Assembly: GCF_030052815.1 (NCBI RefSeq) | Contig: NC_079503.1 | Location: forward strand, 59,314,735-59,378,734 | Source of the DNA: Hevea brasiliensis | Lineage: Eukaryota; Streptophyta; Magnoliopsida; Malpighiales; Euphorbiaceae | DNA length: 64,000 nucleotides | Reading direction: 5' to 3' | Part shown: in pieces, positions 46,981-59,772 of the stretch | How positions within the stretch are numbered: the stretch's first letter is position 1 | Layout of the letters: every line of letters begins with the position of its first letter | Notes under the pieces: model-generated | What the model was told of the DNA's origin: nothing | The model's input: only the letters and a program-made list of their open reading frames with translations | Databases searched by the model: none | Translations under genes and position numbers: made by a program

Positions 46981-48449
46981 TGATAAGTGCCTAATTTATT
47001 AATTTTACTCTCATCACATTTAGTGTTTTTAAAGTTTTTTTATGTTTAATTCAGTTGGTTAAGTATAGTTATCTATTAGGCACATGTTTAGAGAGTTGTT
47101 GAAATAATTGTGTTAAATAGAGAAATTTGACTCTTGCTGTATTTTTCAGGGTTTTGGTGAAGTTCCGGAGCAATATAGTGTGGAAGGAAGCTTGGAAAGG
47201 TCGAAGGATTGAGAAGCATTGTTGATACAAAGTACACGGGCCATGTAAGCATAACTAGAGACCCGTGTAACATTCTGCCAGAAGGAATCCAGAGAACTAA
47301 GGAAGAAACAAAGTACACGGGCCATGTAAATTGACCCGTGTAAATCCTGGAGACCCGTGTAACTTTCTGTGCCCAAGCGAAACATGCCCATTTAGCTCCA
47401 GTAAGTTACATGGCCCTAGGCCGTGTAGTGATACACAGGCCGTGTACCTGTCGACAGTCAGATTCCTGATTTCGCTGTAGCTGCAGTTTTTGACAGAGAC
47501 TCCAAAAACCTAACCCTAGACCATTTATTATAAATAGAAGAGATAGCAGCCGCACCAGGGAAAATAGAGGAGATGCCTCCAAAATCATTCAGCAGCCTCT
47601 CCATTCATCTTTTAGAATTCTTTTTTATTTTTCTTTTATTTTTCTGTAAGCCATGAGTGGCTAAGTTTTTAATTCCGTTCAAGGAATTCAAGTTCTTTTG
47701 CTTGATTTGTGAGACCAGGTTCTTAATTTAATTTATGTCTTTTTGAATATCTATTGTTTTGTTATTTATTTGTCTTTGATCTATTGAATGATTTGCTAAA
47801 AAGGCCTATTAGTTGATTGTTTGATGAGATCAATTGCTAGTTCAGCTTCATAATCCCTAATTATTGTGTAAGATTGAACATAAGTAGCAATTAGGTTTTA
47901 TTGATTATGATCCTAATTTTCGATAATAACCTAAGGAAATAATAGGGTGGATTAAACGATTTATGCTTCATAAATTGTTATTCAGCTTAACAACTTCCTT
48001 TTCTTAAAGCAGTTATTAATTTGATAAGGATTGCTTAATACCAACTCAATTAATAATTAGAGTCAATAAGAGTGCTGGGATCGAATTGATGAGTATAGGG
48101 AAGTCAGGGGTTTACCTCGTTGTTTGGTAAATCTATGTTAATTATTCAATAAGAGATAATTATATTTCTTTTGTCTATGATCAAATCAATGCATTGGAAT
48201 GAAAATTACCTTGGACTAAAGTTTGTTTAAATTGAGATTTTCATATTTAGTTGTTGAATTTCTAATTTCTTCTGATTTTGTGTTACAAAACCCCCAATCT
48301 TTGTCTCTTTCATTTTCCATTACATAAGTGCACAAAGATTCAATAATTCAGTCTCTAGGGTTCGACCTGGATTTACCACTTGTTGCAGAAAATATTTCAT
48401 TACTGGTAATTTCAGTTAATTTAATTTCTGGTGGATTCAACACCCATCA
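46981..48449 (+). repeat. Athila 5' LTR (1469 bp)
   Basis: TGATAAGTGCC...ACCCATCA. Between 47225 and 47460 it carries a cluster of ACACGGGCC and GACCCGTGTAA half-palindromes. A TATAAATAG box (47528-47540) probably marks the promoter. Confidence 0.93.
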
Positions 48450-48456
48450 AGAATTT

Positions 48457-48474
48457 TGGCACCGTTGCTAGGGA
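48457..48474 (+). other. Athila primer binding site
   Basis: TGGCACCGTTGCTAGGGA, eight bases after the 5' LTR. It resembles the TGGCGCCGTTGCC site common to Athila elements (often assigned to tRNA-Asp), with two or three changes. Confidence 0.85.
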
Positions 48475-48774
48475 CTGAAGTCTATTTGATTTCATGTTTT
48501 TAGTGTTAGAAATTCTGTTATTAATTTTGTTTGTGAAGTATTGTTATTTTCAAGTTTTTGGAAAAAATTACGGTGTTACTGTTCATTGTTACTGTTCATT
48601 AAGAATTTTGGTTGAATTTGGAGGGCGGCCCATACCTATTTTGAAGGAAACGATGCTTTGATCAAGACCAATCAATCTGTAAGGTTCCTTGGCCCCACCC
48701 TCTTGAGGCCAAATTCCATTGTTTTCTAGGGTTTTGAGGTATTTTTTTGTTTTTACTTTGGTTTCTTTTTATTT

Positions 48775-50220
48775 ATGATAAGAACTTCTCAATCTGGTGA
48801 GTTGATCTTTGATCCAGAAGTAGAAAAAATAGCTAAATAGTTGAGAAAATTGGCTAAGCAAGGTAGGCTGATTCCGAGTACATCTGATTGAGTCCAATCT
48901 CTAAAGGGGCTAAGTTCGGGTTCAGGTTCGGATTCAGATTCAGAGTCAAATTTTGAAAATGAAACCATGGATGCTAGAACTTTGAAAGAGTTGCCTTCTC
49001 CTGATCTAAACCAACAGCCTTTGTGTATTCAATACCCTGCTTTAAATAATGCTTTTGAGTTAAAATCTGGACTAATTCATCTGTTGCGTGAGTATCATGG
49101 TCTTATAGGTGAGGATCCGCATAAGCATCTAAAGGAATTTCATGTTGTGTGTTCCAACATCAAACCTCAAGGAGTTTTAGAGGATCACATCAAGCTTCAG
49201 GCTTTCTCTTTCTCACTGGAGGGCACAGCTAAGGATTGGTTGTATTACCTTCCTTTCGGATCTATCAACTCATGGAATGGGATGAAGCAGATATTTATGG
49301 AGAAGTATTTTCCTGCTTCCCTTGCTGCCAACATAAGAAAAGAAATTTGTGGCATCCGGCAGTACAATGGAGAGAGCTTGTATGAGTACTAGGAGCGATT
49401 AAAGAAGCTGTGTGCAAGCTGTCCCTAGCATTAAATAAGTGAGTAGCTGTTGATTTAATATTTCTACAAGGTACTTCTACTAATGGACCGCAGTATGATA
49501 GATGCTGCTAGTGGAGAAGCTTTGGTTGACAAGACACCAGAAGAGGCAAAGAGGCTAATTGCTAACATGGCAGCAAATTCTCAGCAGTTTGGAATGAGAA
49601 TGGATCATACACCTATGAAGGTTAATGAGGTAAGTGCATCTAACATTGAGAAACAAATTTCTGATTTAACTTCTCTAGTGAGGTAGTTGGCTGTAGGGAA
49701 CATGCAAACTGTTAAGGTATGTGGAATTTGTTCGGGTTTAGGTCATGCTACTGATATGTGTCCTACGTTGCAAGAGGATGAATTAATGCAACATGCTAAT
49801 GCAATAGGACATTATGGACAGCCATAACGTAGGTATGATCCCTATTCGAATACTTATAATCCAGGATGGCGAGATCATCCCAATCTGAGTTATGGGAATC
49901 AACCGGTGCAAAACTGATACCAGTAGTAAAGACCACAAGTGAATCAACCATAACCACAACCGCCTCCACCTCCGCCTCCCTCAAATCAAGGTATGTCACT
50001 TGATGAAATTGTTAAGGCTTTGGCTAACAATACATAATAGTTTCAACAGGAAACCATAAATAGCATTCAAAACATAGAGAGGCAGATTGGTCAGCTAGCT
50101 TCATCTGTGAGTAAGCTGAAAGCTCAAGGTTCTAGAAAGCTCCCATCATAAATAGTCATGAATCCTAGAGAAAATGCAAGTGCAATACTGTTGTGGAGTG
50201 GGAAAGAAGTTGATAATTAG
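48775..50220 (+). pseudogene. Athila gag
   Basis: One frame from ATG 48775. Capsid: IQYPALNNAFELKSGLIHLL, HLKEFHVVCSN, LQAFSFSLEGTAKDWLYYLP, MEKYFPASLAANIRKEICG. A zinc knuckle C-x2-C-x4-H-x4-C lies at 49720-49761 (CGICSGLGHATDMC). A Pro-rich stretch (near 49960) follows. Stops at 48838, 48889, 49390, 49426, 49432, 49444, 49684, 49825, 49915, 49924, 49927, 49951, 50035, 50038, 50149 and 50218 are all in this frame, so it is dead without having frameshifted. Confidence 0.9.
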
Positions 50221-51230
50221 ACTCCACATGAATCAACGAAAAAGAAGAAGCAAGGAGAAAAAGAGTCTGAAATTGAGGTAAATACTGAACCTAAACTTAA
50301 TAAGGTTAATAATTCTGTTCTTCCTCCATTCCCACGCAGGTTGACTAAAAATAAGAAAGAAGAACAAGAGAAAGAAATTTTGGAGACTTTCAGAAAGGTA
50401 GAGGTGAATATACCTTTACTTGATGCGATCAAACAAGTTCCCAAGTATGCTAAATTCCTTAAGGAACTATGCACTACAAAGCACAAGTTGAGGAATAATG
50501 AGAAGATCAGTGTGGGGGAAAATGTGTTAACATTAATTCAGCAAAAATTACCCCCTAAGTGTAAGGATCCAGGTTCGTTTTCTATTCCCTGCAGAATAGG
50601 TAATTCTAAATTTGAACGTGCAATGGCAGATTTAGGAGCATCTATTAATGTTATGTCAAATTCAGTTTTTCAAACTTTAAATTTGGGTCCTTTGAAAGAA
50701 ACCAGTGTCATTATTCAGTTAGCTGATCGTTCTAATGCTTACCCATTGGGAGTAGTTGAGGATGTGTTGGTGCAGGTTGGAGAATTGATTTTTCCTGTAG
50801 ATTTTTACATTCTGGATATGGAAGATAGTGTTCCCCCACATCAAAGTCAGCTTTGATTTTGTTTGGAAGACCTTTCCTAAAAACTGGCAAGACAAAAATT
50901 GATGTGGATGATGGTACCCTAACTATGGAGTTTGATGGAGAGACTGTCAAATTTAATATCTTTGATGCCATGAAGTATCCTGCTGATGATCATTCTATTT
51001 TTTCTATTGATGTTGTTGATACAATTGTGCAGGATGTTTTTGAGTTAAGCATGGAGGATGAGTTAGAAGTGGTGATTAGTCAAGGAATTCAAGAAATCAG
51101 TACCAATCAACCATTAAGTGTAGAGGTTTAAGAGGCAGTAATGGCATTGTAGTCATTACCTCTTGTTCAAAAAAGGCATGGAGTATCGAAGATTGACTTA
51201 TCTGTATCTCACACAAAATTATTACCTTCT
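50221..51230 (+). pseudogene. Athila protease
   Basis: Continues the gag frame to 50856. Signature ERAMADLGASINVMS gives the active site D-L-G-A-S of Athila proteases, and ILFGRPFLKTGKTKIDVDDG is the second conserved segment, reached after a frameshift at about 50845. Stops at 51129 and 51150 follow in the linker to RT. Upstream are basic residues (KKKKQGEK) and IPLLDAIKQVPKYAKFLKELC, which Athila elements usually share. Confidence 0.88.
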
Positions 51231-52400
51231 GTGGTGCAGGCACTAGTCCCTGAACTCAAGCCTTTACCTGAGCATTTGAAGTATGTTTACTTGGGAGACA
51301 ATGAGACACTCCTAGTTATCATCTCAAGTAATTTAACAAAGATTGAAGAAGACAGATTGACTAGGGTTTTGAGACTGCATAAGGAAGCAATTGGATGGAC
51401 AATAGCTGACATCAAAGGTATAAGTCCATTAGTTTGCATGCACAGGATTTTACTAGAGGGTGAGGCTAAACCGAGTAGAGAAGCCCAAAGGAGATTAAAC
51501 CCATAGATGATGGAGGTTGTGAAGAAGGAGATTTTAAAGCTACTGGATGCAGGAGTTATTTACCCAATTTCAGACAGCAAATGGGTAAGTCCAGCCCAAG
51601 TAGTGCCAAAAAAAATCAGGAGTCACTGTGGTAGCGAATCAAGATAATGAACTTGTTCCAACAAGGATTCAAAGTGGATGGCGAATGTGCATAGACTATC
51701 GTAAGATGAATTCAACAACAAGGAAGGACCACTTCCCACTGCCATTCATTGATCAGATGCTTGAGCAGTTAGCAGGTAAGTCTTATTTTTGTTTTCTTGA
51801 TGGTTTTTCTGGATATAATCAAATTGTGATTGCACTGGAGGATCAAGAGAAGACTACCTTCATTTGCCTTTTTGGAACTTTTGCTTTTGGAAGGATGCCC
51901 TTCGGACTTTGTAATACACCTGCCACATTTCAGAGATGCATGATGAGCATATTTTCATATTACATTGATACTTGCATTGAGGTGTTCATGGATGATTTTA
52001 CTGTGTATGGTGATTCATTTGATGCATGTTTACATCATTTAACTTCTGTTCTTGAGAGATGCATTGAGAAAAATCTTATTTGAACTATGAGAAGTGTCAT
52101 TTCATGGTGGAATAGGGGATTGTTTTGGGTCATGTTGTCTCTAATAGGGGTATTAAGGTGGATAAATCTAAAATTGATCTAATTGTGAACTTACCCTACC
52201 CCACAACTGTGCGGGAAGTACGCTATTTTCTTGGTCATGCAGGTTTTTATTGCAGGTTCATTAAGGATTTCTCTAAGATAGCGTTGCCTTTGTCTAAACT
52301 CTTGCAAAAAGATGTCCCTTTTGAGTTCAGTGAAGAGTGCAAGGAGGCTTTCGACAAATTGAAATCTGCATTGACATCACCTCCTATTATCCAGGCTCCA
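51231..52400 (+). pseudogene. Athila reverse transcriptase
   Basis: LPEHLKYVYLGDNETLLVIIS, HKEAIGWTIADIKGISP and MHRILLEGEAKPSREAQRRLNP lead in; a stop is at 51504. After a one-base shift in an A-run near 51612, the fingers/palm read GWRMCIDYRKMNSTTRKDHFPLPFIDQMLEQLAG, YFCFLDGFSGYNQI, FGRMPFGLCNTPATFQRC and the intact catalytic box VFMDDFTVYG. A lost T near 52080 shifts the frame again before GHVVSNRGIKVD. Confidence 0.92.
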
Positions 52401-52760
52401 GATTGGACTATACTATTTGAAATTATGTGTGATATGAGTAATTATGCAGTGGGAGTAGTTTTAGGGCAGCGTGTTGGGAAGCTCTTTCATGTAATTTATT
52501 ATGCATCCAGAACACTCAATTCATCTTAGAGCAATTATTCTACAACCGAAAAAGAATTTTTGGCCACAGTTTTTACTTTAGACAAATTTCGATCATATTT
52601 GCTTGGTTCTAAAATAATTATCTTCTCTGATCATGCAACGTTGATTAGATGGATCCTTCTACTGCAAGAATTTGATCTTCAAATCAAAGATAAGAAAGGA
52701 GCTGAGAACCTAGTAGTAGATCATTTGAGCAGGTTAATGACACAAGAAGATCCACTCCCT
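52401..52760 (+). pseudogene. Athila RNase H
   Basis: FEIMCDMSNYAVGVVLGQR, YYASRTLNSS, a stop at 52527 where relatives have Gln, then [30 protein letters not shown] and [17 protein letters not shown]. Catalytic acids CDMS, EKE and SDH are present. Confidence 0.9.
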
Positions 52761-54059
52761 TTGCAGGAACTTTTTCTTGATGAACAGTTATTTAAATTGC
52801 AAGGTATGATCCCTTGGTATGCTGATTTGGTGAATTATTTGGTTATTAAGGTTGTGCCTTTTTATTTGAGTAGAGCCAAGAAAGAGAAATTGAAAGGTGA
52901 AGCTAAGTATTATGTTTGGGATGACCCGTATTTATGGAAATTTTGTTCAGATCAAATTATTAAATGATGTGTTCGTGATAATGAGATTCAATCTATTCTT
53001 GCTTTCTATCATGCCTATGCATGTGGAGGTCATTTTGGACCCAAGAGGACAGGTAGAAAAATATTAGATTGTGGTTTTTACTGGCCCACTATATTTTGTG
53101 ATTCATATTTGATTTGTAAAAATTGTGAACAATGTTAAAGAACAGGAAGTTTAACCCATAGGAATGAGATGATTCAAAATCCAATACTTGTTTGTGAGAT
53201 TTTTGATGTGTGGGGTATTGATTTTATGGGTCCATTTCCTTCCTCTTTTGGCTTTATTTATATATTACTTGCTGTTGATTACGTTTCGAAATGGGTGGAA
53301 GCCAAAGCCACCGGAACTGATGATTCTAAAGTTGTCGTAGGTTTTATCAAGTCAAATATTTTTAGCAGGTTTGGAGTTCCTAGAGCTATAATTAGTGACC
53401 GGGGTACACATTTTTATAATAGAACTGTTGAGGCATTATTGAGAAGATATGGTGTTTTCCATAGAGTATCTACATCTTATCACCCTCAAACAAGTGGGCA
53501 AGCAGAGGTGTCTAATAGAGAGATCAAGTCTATTTTGGAAAAAACAGAGAAACCAAATAAAAAAGATTAGAGCCTTAGACTTGATGATGCATTGTGGGCT
53601 TATAGGACTGCTTATAAGACACCAATAGGTATGTCCCCCTTCAGATTGGTATTTGGTAAGTTGTGTCACCTTCCTGTGGAGTTAGAACATAAGGCTTATT
53701 GGGCTATTAGACAATGTAATTTGGATTTGGATACTGCTGGTGTGGAAAGAAAATTGCAATTGTAGGAATTAGAGGAAATTCGACTTGAAGCTTATGAGAA
53801 CTCTAAGATCTATAAAGAAAAGACTAAGGCATTCCATGATAAACTAATTATAAGGAAGCAGTTTGTGGTTGGACAAAAAGTTTTATTGTATAACTCCAGA
53901 CTGAAACTGATGCTTGGTAAGTTGCATTCTCGTTGGATTGGACCCTTTGTTGTTACTAATGTGTTTCCTTATGGTGCAGTTGAAATTCAAAGTTTAGAAA
54001 CTAATAAGGTATTCAAAGTCAATGGTCATAGACTCAAGCCATTTTATGAAGGGTTTTAG
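52761..54059 (+). pseudogene. Athila integrase
   Basis: HHCC: FYHAYACGGHFGPKRTG, YWPTIFCDSYLICKNCEQC. Core: [10 protein letters not shown] (Asp), [12 protein letters not shown] (Asp), [16 protein letters not shown] (Glu). C-terminal part: [42 protein letters not shown] and [20 protein letters not shown]. No chromodomain. Only nonsense changes break it: 52965 (TGA), 53136, 53568 and 53763. It ends at 54057. Confidence 0.93.
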
Positions 54060-55198
54060 GAGCATACAGTGGAGGAACTCAAATTGAATAACCTAATTTA
54101 TGAGGATTAAGGAGATTTGCCATGTCGAGCTAACGATAATAAACAAATGCGCTACTTAGGAGGCAACCCATGGGTGGCTTGTTAGCCAAAATCAGATTTG
54201 TTTTCTTTCCTCTATTTTATTTTATTTTCTAGCATTTTCTTTTCTTTTCTCTTGCATTTGGGCTTTACATTGGGGATAATGTAAGTTTTAAGTGTGGGGG
54301 AGGAGAAATTTGTTGCTTTAATTTAAAAAAATAATAATAATAAATAAATAAAAATAAAATAAGATTTGTTCTTATAAGCTTGATTCATGATTCTATATTA
54401 ACTCTCTAAGAGAAGTGCTTTGTCCATGAAATGACTTTTCTATTTTAGATTGAATTTTTGAAATTTTAGGTAAGGTAATAGTAACTTTAATGATGGATTT
54501 TCTCTCTTCTCCATACCATATAGCATTTTTTTTCTGCATAAATCATTTAGGCTTGATTTAATAGTGAAATAGTTAATTATGTGTGCTTTAAACTAGTGTC
54601 ATGCATATTTCAGAATTTTGTTTAATCTATCAGGGCACTTTGTAATATGTAGATGCATAAATTAGGGGAAATAAAATGTGGAACTTGAAAATTACTATGC
54701 TATTTTAGTTAAGCAAACTAACCAGAGGTCTTCATGAACCCCATGTTAATTCTCAGGCCAAAAGCTAGCTAGGACATGAGCAAGGTACTTCTCTGAAGGT
54801 GACGGTTAAAAAAAAAAAAAAAACTGTGACAAGAGAGAAGTACCAATTTCAAAAATAAAATAAAAAAAAGGGCATTCCTACCTCCCCTAAGATTTGCAAA
54901 GAGCTATAATTATTGTGCCTTGATAAATTAGCCTTGTGTTTTGGTATGTATTGACTTAGAATTTTATGGAACTCTAATTGTGTGAGCTTAATTGATTTCA
55001 AGCCTTTTGTTTTGTGTTGGAAAATCATTGATATATTGGTATGGTGTTGATGGAATTTATTATGATGGTTATTACCTTACTTGCGTCTTATTTCAAACTT
55101 TTAATCTTTTGTTAGAAAATGTTGTGATAGGGTGAAGTTAAGGAACTTTTAAGTGGAGTTGATTAAGAGTTTAAGTCATGTTTGAGGACAAGCATGGA
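54060..55198 (+). other. Athila 3' non-coding region
   Basis: No frame of note, and no envelope-like gene. It carries the conserved CATGTCGAGCTAACG and ACTTAGGAGGCAACCCATGG motif that typically follows pol in Athila elements (54120-54175), plus an A/T-rich stretch at 54325-54360. Confidence 0.75.
54289..54308 (+). other. Athila internal polypurine tract
   Basis: TAAGTGTGGGGGAGGAGAAA, almost the same as the LTR-proximal tract at 55199-55216. Internal tracts of this kind normally mark the end of pol in Athila elements. Confidence 0.75.
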
Positions 55199-55216
55199 AT
55201 AAGTGTGGGGAAATTT
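55199..55216 (+). other. Athila polypurine tract
   Basis: AATAAGTGTGGGGAAATT directly abuts the 3' LTR start at 55217. Confidence 0.9.
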
Positions 55217-56686
55217 GATAAGTGCATAATTTATTAATTTTACTCCCATCACATTTAGTGTTTTTAAAGTGTTTTTGTGTTTAATTCAGTTGGTTAAATA
55301 TAGTTATCTATTAGGCACATGTTTAGAGAGTTATTGAAATAATTGTGTTAAATGGAGAAATTTGACTCTTGCTGTATTTTTCAGGGTTTTGGTGAAGTTC
55401 CAGAGCAATATAGTGTGGAAGGAAGCTTGGAAAGGTCAAAGGATTGAGAAGCATTATTGATACAAAGTACACGAGCCATGTAAGCATAACTAGAGACCCG
55501 TGTAACATTCTGCTAGAAGGAATCCAGAGAAACGAGGAAGAAACAAAGTACTCGGGCCGTGTAAATTGACCCATGTAAATCCTGGAGACTCGTGTAACTT
55601 TTCTGTGCCCATGCGAAACATGCCCATTCAGCTCTAGTAAGTTACACGGCTCTAGGCCATGTAGTGATACACGGGCTGTGTATCTGTAGACAATCAGTTT
55701 CCTGATTTCACTCTAGTTACAGTTTTTTAAAGAGACTCTAAAAACCTAACCCTAGACCATTTATTATAAATAGAAGAGATAGCAGCCGTGCCAGGGAGAA
55801 TAGAGGAAACGCCTCCAAAATCATTCAGTAGCCTCTCCATTCATCTTGTAGAATTCTTCTTTATTTTTCTTTTATTTTTTAGTAAGCCATGAGTGGCTAA
55901 GTTTTTAATTCAATTTAAGGGATTCAAGTCCTTTTGCTTGATTTGTAAGACCCGGTTTTTAATTTAATTTTTGTCTTTTTGAATATATATTGTTTTCTTA
56001 TTTATTTGTCTTTGATCTATTGAATGATTTGCTAAAAAGGCCTATTAGTTGATTGTTTGATGAGATCAATTGCTAGTTCATCTTCATAATCCGTAATTAT
56101 TGTGTAAGATTGAACATAAGTAGCAATTAGGTTTTATTGATTATGATCCCAGTTTTCGATAATAACCTAAGGAAACAATAGGGTGGATTAAGCGATTTAT
56201 GCTTCATAAATTGTTGTTCAGCTTAACTACTTCCTTTTCTTAAAGCAGTTATTAATTTGATGAGGATTGCTTAATACCAACTCAGTTAATAATTAGAGTC
56301 AATAAGAGTGTTGGGCTCGAATTGATGAGTATCGGGAAGTCAGGGGTTTATCTCATTGTTTGGTAAATTTACGTTAAGTATTCAATAATAGATAATTATA
56401 TTTCTTTTGTCTATGATCAAATCAATGCATTGGAATGAGAATTACCTTGGACTGAAGTTTGTTTAAATTGAGATTTTCATATTTAGTTCTTGAATTTTTG
56501 AATTCTTCTGATTTTATGTTACAAAACTCCCCAATCTTTATCTCTTTCATTTTCCCTTACACAAGTGCACGAAGATCCAATAATTCAGTCTCTAGACTTC
56601 GATCTGGATTTAACACTTGCTGCAGAAAATATTTCATTACTTGTAATTTCAGTTAATTTAATTTCTAATGGATTCGGCAGCCATCA
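55217..56686 (+). repeat. Athila 3' LTR (1470 bp)
   Basis: TGATAAGTGCA...AGCCATCA. Similar to 46981-48449 with scattered mostly transition differences. Followed by the TAATT duplication. Confidence 0.94.
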
Positions 56687-59600
56687 TAATTCAAATACTA
56701 ATAAGAAAAATTTAGGAAAAATTTTAGAAATAAAATACAACTAAGTTAAATGAGCTGATGCCCTAGCGATGGATAACTCAGTAGGAAGTTGCAGTCCTCG
56801 CAACTTGGAGCCCTAAACTCAGGAGAAAATTCATAAAATAATTTTTGAGACTCCAGAAAAGAGTCATTGAGGTTTCAATGGCATTAGAATGCTAAGAAAA
56901 TGCTTAGAAAAATTTTTAGATCAGTACAGACGATTTTGGCTCAATAAGCCAAACGGAGGGCATTTTGGTCATTTCGTCTTCAGAGATAATTTTTGGCCAA
57001 CTTCTCCAGTTAAGTAAATAAATTATATTTCATAAAATATAAATAAATATTGTTAAAAATTTAATTAGAAATGAGTTAAAGAAAGAAGAAAGAAAAATCA
57101 AATAAAAAGGCATTTATTACACAAGCATGATGTAAGCTTAACGTAATTACAACCCCTTAGCCAATCAAAATTTAACAAATACATTTATAAGATATTAAAT
57201 AAGAGAAAAGAAGTCAAAATAGGAGAAAGCATACTGCTCACCTTCAACCTTTTGGCCGAACCTCCATGGCCATTTTTCTTCATCAAATTTTCAAGCTTTA
57301 AGCTTGCATTTTCTCTTTATCTATCCACCAAAATCCCTACGCCCTTTTATTAAAATTTATCCCCACATCAAGAGGAATATTTTGATTATCAAAAAGTGAG
57401 GAAATTTCAAAGTTTCTACAAGTGCAAGAAGTGGTTAAAGTGAGGTTAGTGTCCAATTCCTTGACTCTTTCATTTAAATTCTTGTTAGAATGATAAATTT
57501 GAGCTAGGATATATGAAATTCCACTAAAAATAAATATGTTAAGGTGTTACCCTATTTTCAGTAGCCATGGATTTGTTATGGTTTTGATGGTTTCTTTAGA
57601 TTAAATGTGTGAATAGGCTACCCTTGATAAGATTGTATCACTCAAAACATTAGTTTATGAGTTTAGTGCAAGAAAATAAAACTTTGGAACTTTAGGGTTA
57701 GGGTTTGAAACTCAAATATGGGGGTAGATGCAATTGAACACAAAGTGATGTAGTACTGGTCATTTAGAGACCATTTGGTGTAGTTTGAATTGGAAATGGA
57801 ATGATTGGTGACATTAACTAATGTAGAGATTTAGACTGCATTAAGTGTGCATTCTGGACCCCTTGAGTCTAGTGTGCTCTTGGGGTTATAACTCAAGCTA
57901 GGTAACTTCAATTAGTGTAAGACCAATTGGAGGCCAGACTAAACAGAAAATGCAACAATTCTGATGAAGGAACCTGTCCTAGAAAACTAACCTAAGTGGC
58001 TCTAAAAATTGACCTAATCCAGGTGACTAATATGTAGTCCTTGGAAAATGACAAAATGAACAGTATTCATTCATTTTGGTCATAACTCAGTGTAGAAAGG
58101 TCTAATTGACCTGAATTTTTACCAATAGAAAGCTGAGACATAGCCCTACAACTTTCACGAAGAAAACATACCCAAATTTTGACCATAACATGTCCAAAAA
58201 TTGACCTGAAGTCAGTGTACAAAAACTGCAGAATTGATTTCACCCAGAAATCCTGGAAAAATTACAATCCGGCCAGTTATGGTGTTTAAGCTATAACTTG
58301 AGCTACAAAACTCCAAATGGAGTGATTCAAAAAAAGAAATGTAACTAGACACAATAAGGAACAACTTTGATGTAGAACATTTGGCCAAATCCTCACTGTA
58401 GAATGGCTTAATGGAACAGTGAACTCTAGCACCCAAAACTGAAATTTCTGATTTATTCACCATTGGTTAGAAGTATGGATTGGCAACTAATGCCAATACT
58501 TTTGGGAACCAAAATATGGTAAATTTATGTGATTAGGACTTATGTAGCTATTATGCATTGGAAAGTCAATAATTTGACCTAAATAGTAAAATGAATAGTA
58601 ACCTTACATGTAAAGCATGAAAATTCAATCAATAACTTGGTAATGTGCCCTAGTACACCTAGTAAGATTGGTTTGAATAGGTTGGCATACCACTAGGGTT
58701 TAGTTTGCAGTACTACACATAGCATTATGTCATTCTATGATTTTATGGCTTTTAGCCATTCTGATATTATGATGATACTTGGCCTTGTGCCTAATAATTA
58801 TTAGAGCTTATTAGCTGTTCTGTTGCACACTGGGAGATACATATGTGACCGATGGTGTAACGGCCCGAGGTACTTGGTAACCAGTGCAAATTTACCCAAT
58901 TATCCAGTCCTGTCATCCAGTATAGGTTACTTGGGCAACCAAAAATGAAAGTTGATAAATTTAATGAAATAATGGATATAACAAGTACCAAATAAATAAG
59001 ACTACAAATAATTATCAAAAATTTGTCTGCATGAGACATCAATATACACACTGTATATTTATTTTCTTTGGTTCTTTTTATTTTATTATTGGCACTACTA
59101 AGCATTATTGCTTAGGGCATTGCTTTTTGCTATGCGTAGATATTGGAGATACGGAGCGCGATCCCAATAGACCCTTGTCAGGGTGAGAGTCAGATCTGTT
59201 AATGTCCTGTGTCGTCTCTCAGCTACAGTTCATTGGTAGGAAGTTAGGCTACATTTTATATTTTGTGTTTTGTATTTTTGTAAATTTTGTAATTAAACTT
59301 TTATTTTGTCATGTATATTGAAATTTATGTGATTATGTATTAATGAAATTATTTGTAAATGGTGTTCATAAATGAAAGTTAAGTATTTATTTATGATTTG
59401 AGTATAAATATGATGTAAATTGAATGATTGGAAAGTTTGAGAAATTGATAAGAAATTGTTGAAAATTTATGTGATAATTGGGAGTTATGGAATAAAATGA
59501 TTATTGGAAGTGTTTTTTAGAGGTTCCAAAGAACTATTTTCTTCATTTTTAGCTAGTACTCTGTCGGATTTTTTATAAAATTTTCGGAATTTCAAATGAA

Positions 59601-59772
59601 TTTATAATTTCTATAAATGACTTAAATGAGTCAAATCTCCCAAATTGCATTTCATTATCATAAAGAAATAAATTAAGGAAGGAGAAAAATAATTGAGATA
59701 AAATATGGTGTTCCGGTACACAGTGTGGCATATCTTGCTCAGCTATGCTGTAGACGGGTAAGGGGTGTCATA

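Larger units (their letters stand above)
46981..56686 (+). mobile_element. Complete Athila-like Ty3/gypsy element (9.7 kb)
   Basis: LTRs of 1469 and 1470 bp, a TGGCACCGTTG primer site unlike the iMet type of its neighbours, gag, protease, RT, RNase H, integrase, a 1.1-kb non-coding tail with an internal polypurine tract, and perfect TAATT target duplications. RT wording (VFMDDFTVYGDSFDACLHHL) is Athila-like. No envelope-like frame is present. The polyprotein frame is largely continuous, with about 24 nonsense codons but few frameshifts. Confidence 0.94.
46863..59772 (+). repeat. Solo LTR B, split by an Athila-like element
   Basis: LTR pieces 46863-46980 and 56692-59772, about 3.2 kb together. 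It starts TGTAACACCC and ends GGGGTGTCATA, subfamily of El-1 and El-2. Perfect GCCTC duplications flank it and no chromovirus internal region is present, so it is a solo LTR. Landmarks: conserved block 56740-56820, donor-like GTTAGT at 57445, stem-loops 59098-59135. Confidence 0.93.

Noticed and set aside
54060..55198. Envelope-like gene of the Athila element
   Set aside because: No reading frame of useful length on either strand.
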